A DNA stretch of 64,000 nt from Bacteroidaceae bacterium (GTDB lineage: Bacteria; Bacteroidota; Bacteroidia; Bacteroidales; Bacteroidaceae). A model generated the notes under the pieces. It searched no databases and had not been told where the DNA came from. It saw only the letters and a program-made list of their open reading frames with translations. The stretch spans positions 1-64,000 of the forward strand of contig JAEEGS010000033.1 in NCBI GenBank assembly GCA_016280445.1, written 5' to 3'. The position numbers and the translations under genes were made by a program. This document shows, in pieces, positions 26,978-35,593 of this stretch (position 1 is the stretch's first letter; the number at the start of each line of letters is the position of its first letter).

Positions 26978-28182
26978 ACAAACCGCGCATACTTGTCATG
27001 ATGCATTACATGGAGTTGGGTGGAGCAGAAAGTGCTTTGCTTGGACTTCTGCAAAGTGTTGATCCTTCCAGGGTTGATGTGGATGTGTTCCTTTATGATC
27101 ATCGTGGTGAGTTGATGCAATATATTCCAACGGATAGGGTTCGATTGTTGCCAGAAGTGACTGCTTATAAGATGATAGAGCGTCCTTTCATGGAATGTGT
27201 GAGGTCCAGGCAGTTCGGAACGGCTTTGGGGCGATGGTGGGCAAAGAAGACTGTTGATAAGAGTCCTGTTCCCAAAGGGAAGTCTGATATACGTATTTTC
27301 TCGCGTGTGGCAGATTGTGTGGAGTGGTGCATGCCTAAGATTCAACCCGGTGTTGAGTATGACTTGGCCATTTCTTTTCTTATGCCCCACAATTATGTGA
27401 TTAACAAAGTGAGGGCAAAGAAAAAGTTGGGATGGATTCATACGGATTATTCAACGGTGTATGTGGATGCAAAAAGGGAGCTTCCGGTATGGGGGAGATT
27501 GGATTACATCGCAAGCATTAGTGATGAGGTCGGGCGGAAGTTCGTCGACACTTTCCCTACCCTGAAAGATAAGATTATCCCTGTTGAGAATATCTTGAGC
27601 TCAACATTCATTCGACAGCGTGCAGAGGAAGAGAAGGTTTCATTGGATCCCAATCCCTCGACCATCAAATTGCTGACTATTGGCCGTTTCTCAGAACCTA
27701 AGAAGATGGAGGATATTCCATTGATATGTAAAAAACTCAGGGATAATGATTTAGATGTAAAATGGTTCATTATAGGGTATGGGAGCAAGGAGATTGAACA
27801 GACGGTGAGGAAGAATGCAGAGATGGAAGGAGTTGCCGACAAGGTGATTTTGTTAGGAAAGAAGGAAAATCCTTATCCATATATCAAGGCTTGCGATATC
27901 TATGTGCAGCCGAGTCGTTATGAGGGCAAATCCATCACGGTGAGAGAAGCGCAGATAATGTGTAAACCTGTGATTGTCACGAATTACCCAACGGCTTCCT
28001 CTCAGATACAGGATGGCGTGGATGGTGTGATTGTTCCAATGGATGTAGATGCTTGCTCGCAAGAGATGGCTGCTTTTATTCGTGATAAGGTGAAGCAGGC
28101 GAAAATTGTAGAACATCTGCAGACCCATGATTATGGGAATGAAAATGAAATTGAGAAAATCTATCGCTTGGCAGGAGCATGA
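26974..28182 (+). CDS. Glycosyltransferase family 4 protein
   Basis: The 402-residue GT-B protein has ILVMMHYMELGGAESALLGLL, LLTIGRFSEPKKMEDIPL, WFIIGYGSKEIEQTV, and PSRYEGKSITVREAQIMCKP as the EX7E-like donor-binding region. It overlaps both neighbours by 4 bp (ATGA at each end), giving a translationally coupled trio of pyruvyl transferase, this enzyme and an acetyltransferase. Confidence 0.87.
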   Translation: MNKPRILVMMHYMELGGAESALLGLLQSVDPSRVDVDVFLYDHRGELMQYIPTDRVRLLPEVTAYKMIERPFMECVRSRQFGTALGRWWAKKTVDKSPVPKGKSDIRIFSRVADCVEWCMPKIQPGVEYDLAISFLMPHNYVINKVRAKKKLGWIHTDYSTVYVDAKRELPVWGRLDYIASISDEVGRKFVDTFPTLKDKIIPVENILSSTFIRQRAEEEKVSLDPNPSTIKLLTIGRFSEPKKMEDIPLICKKLRDNDLDVKWFIIGYGSKEIEQTVRKNAEMEGVADKVILLGKKENPYPYIKACDIYVQPSRYEGKSITVREAQIMCKPVIVTNYPTASSQIQDGVDGVIVPMDVDACSQEMAAFIRDKVKQAKIVEHLQTHDYGNENEIEKIYRLAGA

Positions 28183-28730
28183 TACGGACGATATTTCTGA
28201 TAATATATAATGTGTGGCGAATCGCTGTGAACAAACTGACTCATTGGGGGCGGTTTGATGTGCATTGGCTGCAGCGAATCAGTCCAATGTGCTCACTCAA
28301 GGCATTCCAGCATGGAAAGATTAAGGTGGGGAGGAACTGTGAGTTTGCTGCCTATTGCGATTTTGAGTCACATGGTGATGGAACATTAGTTATTGGAGAA
28401 GGCACCTATTTCAACCGTTATTGTATGATAAGTGCGCACGAGCAGGTTATGGTGGGAAAGCATTGTATGTTTGGACCAGGAGTGAAGATTTTTGATAACA
28501 ATCACAAGCATTCGCCAGAAACAGGTGTGAGCAGCCAACTTGCAACAGCTCCAATCTTTATTGGTGACAACTGTTGGGTCGCCTCCGATACAATCATATT
28601 GAAGGGGGCACATGTCGGCAAGAATTGTGTAATTGGTGCTGGGTGCATCGTCAGAGGCGAAGTGCCAGATGGGAGTGTTGTTGTCAATCGCCAAAATATA
28701 GAAATGAAATGTTGCAACACAACGGGATGA
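28179..28730 (+). CDS. Hexapeptide-repeat O-acetyltransferase
   Basis: A 183-residue protein with left-handed beta-helix hexapeptide repeats over most of its length (VIGEGTYFNRYCMISAHEQV, VMVGKHCMFGPGVKI, IFIGDNCWVASDTIILKG, AHVGKNCVIGAGCIV). The NHKH-containing loop near residue 107 matches the catalytic His region of the maltose/colanic-acid acetyltransferase class. It most likely O-acetylates a capsule sugar with acetyl-CoA. The start overlaps the upstream stop (ATGA). Confidence 0.85.
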   Translation: MIRTIFLIIYNVWRIAVNKLTHWGRFDVHWLQRISPMCSLKAFQHGKIKVGRNCEFAAYCDFESHGDGTLVIGEGTYFNRYCMISAHEQVMVGKHCMFGPGVKIFDNNHKHSPETGVSSQLATAPIFIGDNCWVASDTIILKGAHVGKNCVIGAGCIVRGEVPDGSVVVNRQNIEMKCCNTTG

Positions 28731-28785
28731 TGACGATTATTCTTTTGGGGTATGATCTCTGTATGCCAGATGTCGCATGCACAAA

Positions 28786-28870
28786 TGTTACACATGTAAC
28801 ATACGAAGTGTTACAGGTGTAACAGTGGAGGTGTAACATTTGTAACACTGTAGATGTAACAAGTGTTACA
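28786..28870. repeat. Second 23-bp-period palindrome array
   Basis: Four 16-bp units start at 28786, 28809, 28832 and 28855, exactly 23 bp apart: TGTTAC-ACAT-GTAACA, TGTTAC-AGGT-GTAACA, TGTAAC-ATTT-GTAACA and TGTAAC-AAGT-GTTACA. The last unit carries paired changes in both arms that keep the palindrome. It fills the gap between the acetyltransferase and the GT32 gene, inside the capsule locus, and matches the core and period of the array at 3709-3839. Confidence 0.88.
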
Positions 28871-28908
28871 AAATGCGCAGAGTCTTGTGTGGCAAAACGA
28901 AGCGGAAC

Positions 28909-29622
28909 ATGATACCTAAATTGATCCATTATTGTTGGTTTGGAGGGAAGCCTCTTCCCAAATTGGCTGTAAAGTGTAAGAAAAGCTGGGAGAAATTCTT
29001 CCCCGATTATGAGGTAAAGGAGTGGAATGAGAGCAACTTTGATGTGAATGCAATTCCATATACAAAATTTTGCTATGAACACCAACAATGGGCCTACCTG
29101 AGCGATTATGTGAGGTTGTGGGTTGTTGAACGTGAGGGAGGGCTGTATTTTGATACGGACGTGGAGGTGGTGAAGAAACCTGAGGCGTTGTTGGATTCAT
29201 GTCGTTCCTTCTTCGGTTGGGAGACGTGCGACTACATCAATACGGGGCTTGGGTTTGCGGCAGAAGCGCACCACCCGGCAGTTGTAGCGATGCTGAAGAT
29301 GTATGATGGATTGGTGGTGGATGGGAAATATATGTTTGACCGGATGCAGGGATGCCCGCAACTGAACACGGAGGCGCTGGTTCCGTTTGGATTGGAGAGG
29401 AATGGCTCGAAGCAGGAGGTGTGTGAGGCCATGATTCTGCCTGTTGATTATATGTGCCCGTTTTGTGATGCTACAGGCAAGCTGACAAAGACGGAGAACA
29501 CTTTTTCCATTCATTGGTTCAGCAAGTCTCCTCATGGGAAATGGGCGGCTTGGAAAATGAAAATTACTCGCCCGTTGCGTAGATTTTTGGGAAATATTTG
29601 TAATGATTTCATTAATAATTAA
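28909..29622 (+). CDS. GT32-like glycosyltransferase
   Basis: I choose ATG 28909 (237 residues), because the family starts MIPKLIHYCWFGG; an in-frame ATG at 28873, right beside the palindrome array, would add 12 residues. Features: HYCWFGGKPLP, YEVKEWNESNFDV, AYLSDYVRLWVVEREGGLYFDTDVEVV, with the DXD as DTD about residue 82. The family (sugar-binding region containing DXD) includes capsule and Och1-type transferases. A second family member is at 36554. Confidence 0.82.
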   Translation: MIPKLIHYCWFGGKPLPKLAVKCKKSWEKFFPDYEVKEWNESNFDVNAIPYTKFCYEHQQWAYLSDYVRLWVVEREGGLYFDTDVEVVKKPEALLDSCRSFFGWETCDYINTGLGFAAEAHHPAVVAMLKMYDGLVVDGKYMFDRMQGCPQLNTEALVPFGLERNGSKQEVCEAMILPVDYMCPFCDATGKLTKTENTFSIHWFSKSPHGKWAAWKMKITRPLRRFLGNICNDFINN

Positions 29623-29632
29623 ACTGTAAAAG

Positions 29633-30835
29633 ATGGAGCCGCTACCTATAGACCCTCATATCATTCCACAAGTTTTCTATTGGTTGGTTTTCATAACCTG
29701 TTTGTTTCTGTTTTTCAGTTATTCAGGTTCCAATAATTGTGATAAGTTATTGGCCAGTGGTTCTATGGCGCCAGCTTTGATATTGACTATATTCTTAATT
29801 ATATTTGTAGGATTGAGACCGATTCATGGAATTTTTGGCGATACCACCACTTATGCAAGAACATATCAAGTGATTTCGCCAGAATTCGGAGTAATCGATT
29901 GGGGGGGCGAATGGCTTTTTGCGTTAATCAGAACTGCATGTAAGAAGATGGGGTTTACCGTCAGTGGCTTCTTCCTCGTTGTAGAAACGGGTTATTTGGG
30001 GTTTATGTTTTGGGCATATAAAAAGGCATTGTGGGAGAATGTATGGTTTGCCATGTTGTTTGCTTTTAGTGCATACTCGTTGTTCACCTATGGTGTTAAT
30101 GGTATGCGGAATGGTCTTGCGTGTTCAGTGATTACGTTGGCAATTATAATTGCTGCAAAAGATAGGAAGTATTTGATAGCTGGAGTTTTATGCTTTTTGG
30201 CAATGGGCATTCACAAGAGTACGGTATTGCCAACTGCAGCTATGGTGGCAGGTCTGTTCTTTCTCAAAAAACCCAAAATGGCCCTTTGGTTTTGGGTGAT
30301 AAGTATCCCTGTTTCATTGGTGGCTGGAGGTCCTATTTCTAATGTGTTAATGGGATTGGGATTCGATGACCGAGCCGATGCTTATATGTCGGGAGATAAT
30401 ATGCAATATGGAAATTTTTCTCATACGGGATTCCGATGGGATTTTTTGGCTTATAGTGCGATGCCTGTATGGTTAATATGGTATGTGGTGAAGAGAACAG
30501 AACAAAAAAGATTAGAAATGGGAGTGGAAAAGACGGCGGAAGAAGAAGAAAGTGGGGTGTATGGTGCTGGAATTATGGCAGATGCTGAAAGTATGCGAGT
30601 TTTTAATGTGATTGCGATTGTATATTTACTCACCAATGCTTTTTGGGTAATGGTAATAAAGGCGGCATTCTCAAATCGCTTTGCTTATCTGAGTTGGTTT
30701 ATTTATCCTTTGGTGTTGGCGTATGGAGTTATTCGTTTGCACATTTGGGAAGATCAAGACAAAAAGGCGGGATTAATTCTACTCGGGCATGTTGCCTTCA
30801 CGATGTTTATGTATTTTCAAGGAAAGGCATTTTGA
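29633..30835 (+). CDS. EpsG-type polysaccharide polymerase (Wzy)
   Basis: This 400-residue protein is almost wholly hydrophobic with about 10 membrane segments. Near the N-terminus it has the EpsG-family element FVGLRPIHGIFGDTTTYARTY, and later YGVNGMRNGLACSVITLA and LAMGIHKSTVLPTAAM, where the RNG and H-KS pattern is typical of EpsG polymerases. It is the only polymerase candidate in the locus, so it should join flipped repeat units in the periplasm. Its codon use is AT-rich like the flippase. Confidence 0.83.
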   Translation: MEPLPIDPHIIPQVFYWLVFITCLFLFFSYSGSNNCDKLLASGSMAPALILTIFLIIFVGLRPIHGIFGDTTTYARTYQVISPEFGVIDWGGEWLFALIRTACKKMGFTVSGFFLVVETGYLGFMFWAYKKALWENVWFAMLFAFSAYSLFTYGVNGMRNGLACSVITLAIIIAAKDRKYLIAGVLCFLAMGIHKSTVLPTAAMVAGLFFLKKPKMALWFWVISIPVSLVAGGPISNVLMGLGFDDRADAYMSGDNMQYGNFSHTGFRWDFLAYSAMPVWLIWYVVKRTEQKRLEMGVEKTAEEEESGVYGAGIMADAESMRVFNVIAIVYLLTNAFWVMVIKAAFSNRFAYLSWFIYPLVLAYGVIRLHIWEDQDKKAGLILLGHVAFTMFMYFQGKAF

Positions 30836-30841
30836 AAGAAT

Positions 30842-31810
30842 ATGCAGAAGAAAACATTAACGGTTTTTACACCGACTTATAATAGAAAGCACACTTTGCC
30901 TCGGACATACGAGTCGTTGTGTCATCAGACGAGTTCTGATTTCGAGTGGCTTGTGATAGATGATGGAAGTTCGGATGGAACACGGGAGTGGATTGAAAGC
31001 CTTGGCGAAAAGGTTGTATACGAAGGAAAACGTTTTGACTGGATGGGGCGTGAATCGGATGGTATGGATGGAGTTTGTTGGGTGATAAAAGCTCCTCAGA
31101 TGTTCATTACATACATTTATAAACCCAATGGGGGATTGTACACGGGGTATAATGTAGCTTATGCATCTATTGAAACAGAACTGTGTGTGTGCATTGATAG
31201 TGATGATTATATGCCTGATGATGCCGTGGAAAAGATTGTGGCATGTTGGAAATCAAGACCGATGGAGAAAGAATATTGTGGCATCCTTGGACTTGATTTC
31301 AATGTGGTTGATGGCAAGCCGATAGGTGGGTTCTTCCCTGATGGGCTTTTGGAATGTAACGAGATGGAATTATCCCATCCTGGCGACACAAAGGAGGTTA
31401 TGCGAACGGATTTGATGAAACAAGTCGCACCCATGGAGGGTTTTGAGGGTGAAAAGAATTTTAATCCATGGTACATGATGATGCAGGTGCTTGATAAGTA
31501 TCCGATGCTTGTCATCAATGATAATTTGTGTTGGGTCGAGTATCAAATAGGAAAAGATTCGATGAGTCAAGGAATTTGGCGGCAATATTTTAATAGTCCT
31601 AAAAGTTATGCTAAGCATCGCATCATGTCCATGACATTGCAGCATAACACTTTTTCCAACAAGTTGCGTTTATGTGCACATTATGTCAGTTCATGTATAA
31701 TTGCCAAAGATAAAGATTGGTTGAGTAACTCTCCGTTGAAATTCTTGACGATTTTGATGGCTCCAGTAGGTGTTGTACTGACCTTAATTATATATTATAA
31801 GAACAGATAG
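30842..31810 (+). CDS. Glycosyltransferase family 2 protein
   Basis: This 322-residue GT-A protein has LTVFTPTYNRKHTLPRTYESL, WLVIDDGSSDGTREWIESLG and the metal-binding VCIDSDDYMPDDAV about residue 117-130. The C-terminal end has a hydrophobic stretch (LTILMAPVGVVLTLIIYY), so it may be membrane associated. It lies 6 nt after the polymerase gene. Confidence 0.85.
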   Translation: MQKKTLTVFTPTYNRKHTLPRTYESLCHQTSSDFEWLVIDDGSSDGTREWIESLGEKVVYEGKRFDWMGRESDGMDGVCWVIKAPQMFITYIYKPNGGLYTGYNVAYASIETELCVCIDSDDYMPDDAVEKIVACWKSRPMEKEYCGILGLDFNVVDGKPIGGFFPDGLLECNEMELSHPGDTKEVMRTDLMKQVAPMEGFEGEKNFNPWYMMMQVLDKYPMLVINDNLCWVEYQIGKDSMSQGIWRQYFNSPKSYAKHRIMSMTLQHNTFSNKLRLCAHYVSSCIIAKDKDWLSNSPLKFLTILMAPVGVVLTLIIYYKNR

Positions 31811-31814
31811 GCGT

Positions 31815-32702
31815 ATGAGCATGAAAGGTCAATTGAGGAAACTGATTCTTCAGCGATGGAACATCGGTTTCACAGAAACTCCGCTTGAGGATATCTTGGC
31901 TGGTAAGCCAATCCAATATAGATGGATGAAACACAATTATGAGAATAGGTGGTTCGCAGATCCGTTTTTGTTGGATGTAACCAATGATGCATACATCGTC
32001 TTGGCAGAAGATTTTGAGGACAACCGTGGGTATGCAGTCATTTCGAAGCTGGTGGTGGACAAGCAAACGCTTGAATTGAAAGATGTGAAACAATTGCTGG
32101 ATAGGGGTACGCATCTAAGTTTTCCTGTTATTATGCGGGAAGGAGACGATGTTTTTGTCTATCCTGAGAACAGTGAATCTGGAGAACAGAATCTGTATCG
32201 ATATGACCAGCAGCATGAGCAACTGGTAAAGGTGGAAACACTCATGCAGGCTCCTTTGACAGATGCCGTGATGATCGAGTATGGTGGAGAACAATTGATG
32301 TTTGCGACAACATTACCTAATCCCAATGGAAATAAGGTGAATATGTACATTAAACGTGATGGGAAATTCGAATTGAAGGATACCATTTTGGTTCAGGGCA
32401 GGACGGCTCGTATGGGAGGAGATTTTTTCTGGGTGAATGGAGCACTTTATAGACCAGCGCAAGATAATAATGAGTGTTATGGAGGTGCTCTGATTTTACA
32501 GAAGGTGATAGTAAAAGATGGAAAGTGGTCGTTTGAAGATATGAGGCGACTGACTTCGCCTCATCCTCAATATACAACGGGACTCCACACGTTCAATATG
32601 TACAAGGGAACAGTGGTGGTGGATATTCATGGCTATAGAAGGCATGCATGCTTGTCCCATCTGCTGACAAAATCGATTAACTTGTTTAGAACTCGTCGAT
32701 GA
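31815..32702 (+). CDS. Beta-propeller-type sugar transferase-like protein
   Basis: The 295-residue protein has no GT-A or GT-B motifs. It has repeated beta strands and short motifs such as NRWFADPFLL, HLSFPVIMREGDDVFVYPE, ARMGGDFFWVNGALYRPAQD and YTTGLHTFN, which resemble the domain at the N-terminus of glucosamine inositolphosphorylceramide transferases and of formyltransferase-linked proteins, related in fold to five-bladed beta-propellers of the GH43 type. It may transfer or modify a capsule sugar. It overlaps the next GT4 gene by 4 bp. Function uncertain. Confidence 0.55.
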   Translation: MSMKGQLRKLILQRWNIGFTETPLEDILAGKPIQYRWMKHNYENRWFADPFLLDVTNDAYIVLAEDFEDNRGYAVISKLVVDKQTLELKDVKQLLDRGTHLSFPVIMREGDDVFVYPENSESGEQNLYRYDQQHEQLVKVETLMQAPLTDAVMIEYGGEQLMFATTLPNPNGNKVNMYIKRDGKFELKDTILVQGRTARMGGDFFWVNGALYRPAQDNNECYGGALILQKVIVKDGKWSFEDMRRLTSPHPQYTTGLHTFNMYKGTVVVDIHGYRRHACLSHLLTKSINLFRTRR

Positions 32703-33835
32703 GTACTATGATACGGATACTTCACGTGCTTCATTCCATGAATCGTGGTGGTGCTGAAGCGATGTTGATGAATTACTATCGAAATATTGACCATACACGT
32801 GTACAGTTTGACTTCTTATTGACCGAGCAAAATAGATGTCAATATGAGGATGAAATAGAGAGTTTGGGGGGGACAGTATATCGTGTACCATTACTGAGGT
32901 TTAGTAATCCTTTCCCGTATATCAATGAAGTCAAGTGTTTTCTGAAAAAACATCCTGAATATCGTATTGTACATTCTCATACATCCAGCAAAAGTGCAGT
33001 GCCATTATGGGTGGCAAAAAAATGTGGCGTTCCAGTGAGAGTATGTCATGCGCATAGTAGCAGTTCTGGACATGGCTTGGAAAGATTTGTGAGGTGGGCA
33101 TTGGGTATCTGGCTGAAACAAGTTGCAACAGACTTCATGTCATGTGGAGAGGGAGCTACACGTTGTTGGTATGGAGATAAATATCTGAAAATTGCGAAAT
33201 TTGTCCCCAATGCAGTAGATATGGACAATTTGAGATATGATAACTCTGTTAGGTGTGCCATGCGAGATAAATTGAATATTTTGGATGGTGATTGTATCAT
33301 GGGAATGGTGTCTCGATTCCATCCTGTGAAGAATCATCTTTTTGCCCTTGATGTGCTGGCTGCCCTGAAACAGCGTCATTGCAAGGCTAAATTGCTGTTC
33401 GTTGGGGATGGTGATTTGCGTTCTTCCATAGAAGAAAAAATTTCGGCCTTGAGTTTGCAGAACGATGTGATTTTAGCTGGATTGGTGAGTGATGTGCCCA
33501 ATTATCTTCAAGCAATGGATGTGGTATTGATGCCTTCTTCTCACGAAGGGCTGCCTGTATCATTGGTGGAGGCTCAAGCGAATGGATTATCAGTAGTGGC
33601 CAGTACGGGTGTTCCGCATGAGGTGGATGTGACAGAAAATGTCACATTCCTTCCTTTAGAGGTGGATGTGTGGGCGGATAGTTTGGCAGCCAAGATTGGG
33701 GAGGGAATGAAGCGTGATGCGAAGGCTGTCGACAAGGTACGGGCAGCGGGTTACGATATCAAGATTGCCAGCAAATGGCTGGAGGAATGGTATATGAAGC
33801 AATATCAAGATAATACCAAATACCAAGATTCATGA
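32699..33835 (+). CDS. Glycosyltransferase family 4 protein, EpsF-like
   Basis: The 378-residue GT-B protein has ILHVLHSMNRGGAEAMLMNYY, YRIVHSHTSSKSAVPLWVAK, MGMVSRFHPVKNHLFALDVL, LLFVGDGDLRSSIEEKI and SSHEGLPVSLVEAQANG, the EX7E motif of GT4. The N-terminal half matches EpsF-like enzymes of exopolysaccharide loci. It overlaps both the preceding and following genes by 4 bp. Confidence 0.87.
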   Translation: MSTMIRILHVLHSMNRGGAEAMLMNYYRNIDHTRVQFDFLLTEQNRCQYEDEIESLGGTVYRVPLLRFSNPFPYINEVKCFLKKHPEYRIVHSHTSSKSAVPLWVAKKCGVPVRVCHAHSSSSGHGLERFVRWALGIWLKQVATDFMSCGEGATRCWYGDKYLKIAKFVPNAVDMDNLRYDNSVRCAMRDKLNILDGDCIMGMVSRFHPVKNHLFALDVLAALKQRHCKAKLLFVGDGDLRSSIEEKISALSLQNDVILAGLVSDVPNYLQAMDVVLMPSSHEGLPVSLVEAQANGLSVVASTGVPHEVDVTENVTFLPLEVDVWADSLAAKIGEGMKRDAKAVDKVRAAGYDIKIASKWLEEWYMKQYQDNTKYQDS

Positions 33836-34548
33836 ACATAGCATTATTGATAGCAGGTGGCTCGGGAAACCGAATGGGACAGGATATTCCTAAACAGTTT
33901 TTGCACGTGGATGGTTGTCCCATCATCATTCATACGATGCAATGCTTCCAACGGCATCCTGATGTTGATGCCATTTCGGTCGTGTGTTTAAAAGGGTGGG
34001 AGACCGTCCTTCAGGCTTATGCCAACCAGTTTAACATTACGAAGCTGAAATGGATTTTTCCTGGGGGGGCATCAGGTATGGAGTCCATTCATAATGGTAT
34101 ATATGGCTTGAAAGAGCAGGGTTGTGATGAAGAGGATCTGGTGATGATTCATGATTCGGTTCGCCCATTGTTGAGTCAAGACATCATTAGCAGTAATATC
34201 GCGATTTGTCAGGCATACGGTTATGCAATCACTGGCATTCAGTGCCGTGAGGCGATTTTGGAAAGTGAGGATGGTTTTGTTTCTACGACGAGTATTCCCC
34301 GTGATACACTGATTCGTACCCAGACTCCGCAGACCTTCCGTTTGGGAAAGATATTGGAGGTGCATGAAGAGGCAAAGCGTAAGGGTATCATGGATAGCGT
34401 GGCTTCCTGTACGCTGATAGCAGAGGTGGGAGGTCGTGAGATGCATATTGTTCCTGGCTCGGAAAAGAATATCAAGGTGACGACGGTAGAGGACATCGAA
34501 ATTTTGAAGGCGTTGATGCATACCTCGAAGGAGGATTGGATGAAGTGA
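33832..34548 (+). CDS. IspD/TarI-like cytidylyltransferase
   Basis: The 238-residue protein is a nucleotidyltransferase of the IspD family: LIAGGSGNRMGQDIPKQFL (the glycine-rich CTP site), GGASGMESIHNGI, VMIHDSVRPLLS and RTQTPQTFRLGKI are all present. The housekeeping IspD makes CDP-methylerythritol, but this copy sits in a capsule operon, is coupled by 4 bp to a GT4, and is followed by a dehydrogenase/epimerase and a LicD-family transferase. A CDP-ribitol or similar CDP-polyol role, as for TarI, is therefore more likely. Confidence 0.8.
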   Translation: MNIALLIAGGSGNRMGQDIPKQFLHVDGCPIIIHTMQCFQRHPDVDAISVVCLKGWETVLQAYANQFNITKLKWIFPGGASGMESIHNGIYGLKEQGCDEEDLVMIHDSVRPLLSQDIISSNIAICQAYGYAITGIQCREAILESEDGFVSTTSIPRDTLIRTQTPQTFRLGKILEVHEEAKRKGIMDSVASCTLIAEVGGREMHIVPGSEKNIKVTTVEDIEILKALMHTSKEDWMK

Positions 34549-34573
34549 AGTTGTGATAATCACTGGAATTCCT

Positions 34574-35593
34574 ATGACGTATCGTGAAGACATGTTGAAG
34601 GCAGCCTCTCTTGCTTTACCATGGGAAAAGCTGCAAGATTGTAACATTCTTGTTACAGGGGCTACTGGGTTGATTGGCTCTTGTCTAGTGGAAGTGTTGA
34701 TGATGCATCCTGATGGTAATTATCATGTCTATGCAGCGGGACGCAATGAGGCGAGGGCAAGAAAACTCTTTGCTGATTATTTGAATCACCCGGCATTTCA
34801 TTTTATTGCGTATGATGTGTTGCAGCCAGTTTGTACGGACGTGGCATTTCACTATATCATCCATGCGGCCAGCAATGCTAGTCCCAACTTCTTCGTTAAA
34901 CAGCCTGTGGAAGTGATGAAAGCAAATCTGATGGGGGTGTGTCATCTGATGGATTACGGGATCCAGCATGATCTGCGTCGATTCCTCTATGTTTCTACAG
35001 GAGAGGTATATGGAGAAGGTGATGGCCGTGATTTTACGGAAGAGTATAGTGGTTATGTGAACACGATGTCATCTCGTTCTTGCTACCCGTCTTCCAAACG
35101 AGCTGCAGAGACCTTGTGTGTGGCGTATGCTGAAGAATATGGTGTGGATGCGGTAGTCGCAAGGCTTTCCCATGTGTATGGACCCCGTTTCACGGAAAGC
35201 GATAACAGGGTGTATGCTCAATTTATCCAAGATGTCTTGCATGGGGAGGATATCGTTATGAAAAGTACTGGTGAGCAGTTCCGTTCTTGGTGCTATGTTG
35301 TGGATGCCGTCAGCGGTCTTCTGCATGTGCTGTTGAAGGGGAAGTGTGGGGATGCTTACAATGTGGCAGATGCATCATCCAATATCAGTATTAGAGATTT
35401 GGCTGAAATGGTAGCTACAATCGGAGGCTGTGAGGTAATCATGGATGTGCCGGCTAACAACGAACAAAAAGGGTATAATCCAGTGACGAAGTCTGTCTTC
35501 TCTACGGAAAAACTGGAAGGGCTTGGTTGGACGGTCTATGGCACGATGCATGAAAAAATGGAGGCGACAATACAAGAATGTAAAAAGAGATGA
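34574..35593 (+). CDS. NAD-dependent epimerase/dehydratase (extended SDR)
   Basis: From ATG 34574 this gives 339 residues; GTG at 34553 would add seven. The Rossmann motif ILVTGATGLIGSCLVEVL (about 24-40) and the active-site YPSSK with upstream STGEVYGEG place it in the extended SDR family (RmlB/UDP-glucuronate decarboxylase style). It lies between the IspD-like cytidylyltransferase and the LicD protein and overlaps the latter by 4 bp, so it probably makes or modifies the sugar or polyol activated by the cytidylyltransferase. Substrate unknown. Confidence 0.8.
   Translation: MTYREDMLKAASLALPWEKLQDCNILVTGATGLIGSCLVEVLMMHPDGNYHVYAAGRNEARARKLFADYLNHPAFHFIAYDVLQPVCTDVAFHYIIHAASNASPNFFVKQPVEVMKANLMGVCHLMDYGIQHDLRRFLYVSTGEVYGEGDGRDFTEEYSGYVNTMSSRSCYPSSKRAAETLCVAYAEEYGVDAVVARLSHVYGPRFTESDNRVYAQFIQDVLHGEDIVMKSTGEQFRSWCYVVDAVSGLLHVLLKGKCGDAYNVADASSNISIRDLAEMVATIGGCEVIMDVPANNEQKGYNPVTKSVFSTEKLEGLGWTVYGTMHEKMEATIQECKKR

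Noticed and set aside
34640-34657. TGTAAC...GTTACA inside the SDR gene as a further palindrome-array unit
   Set aside because: Single copy, 6-nt loop instead of 4, and it lies in the conserved Rossmann coding sequence.
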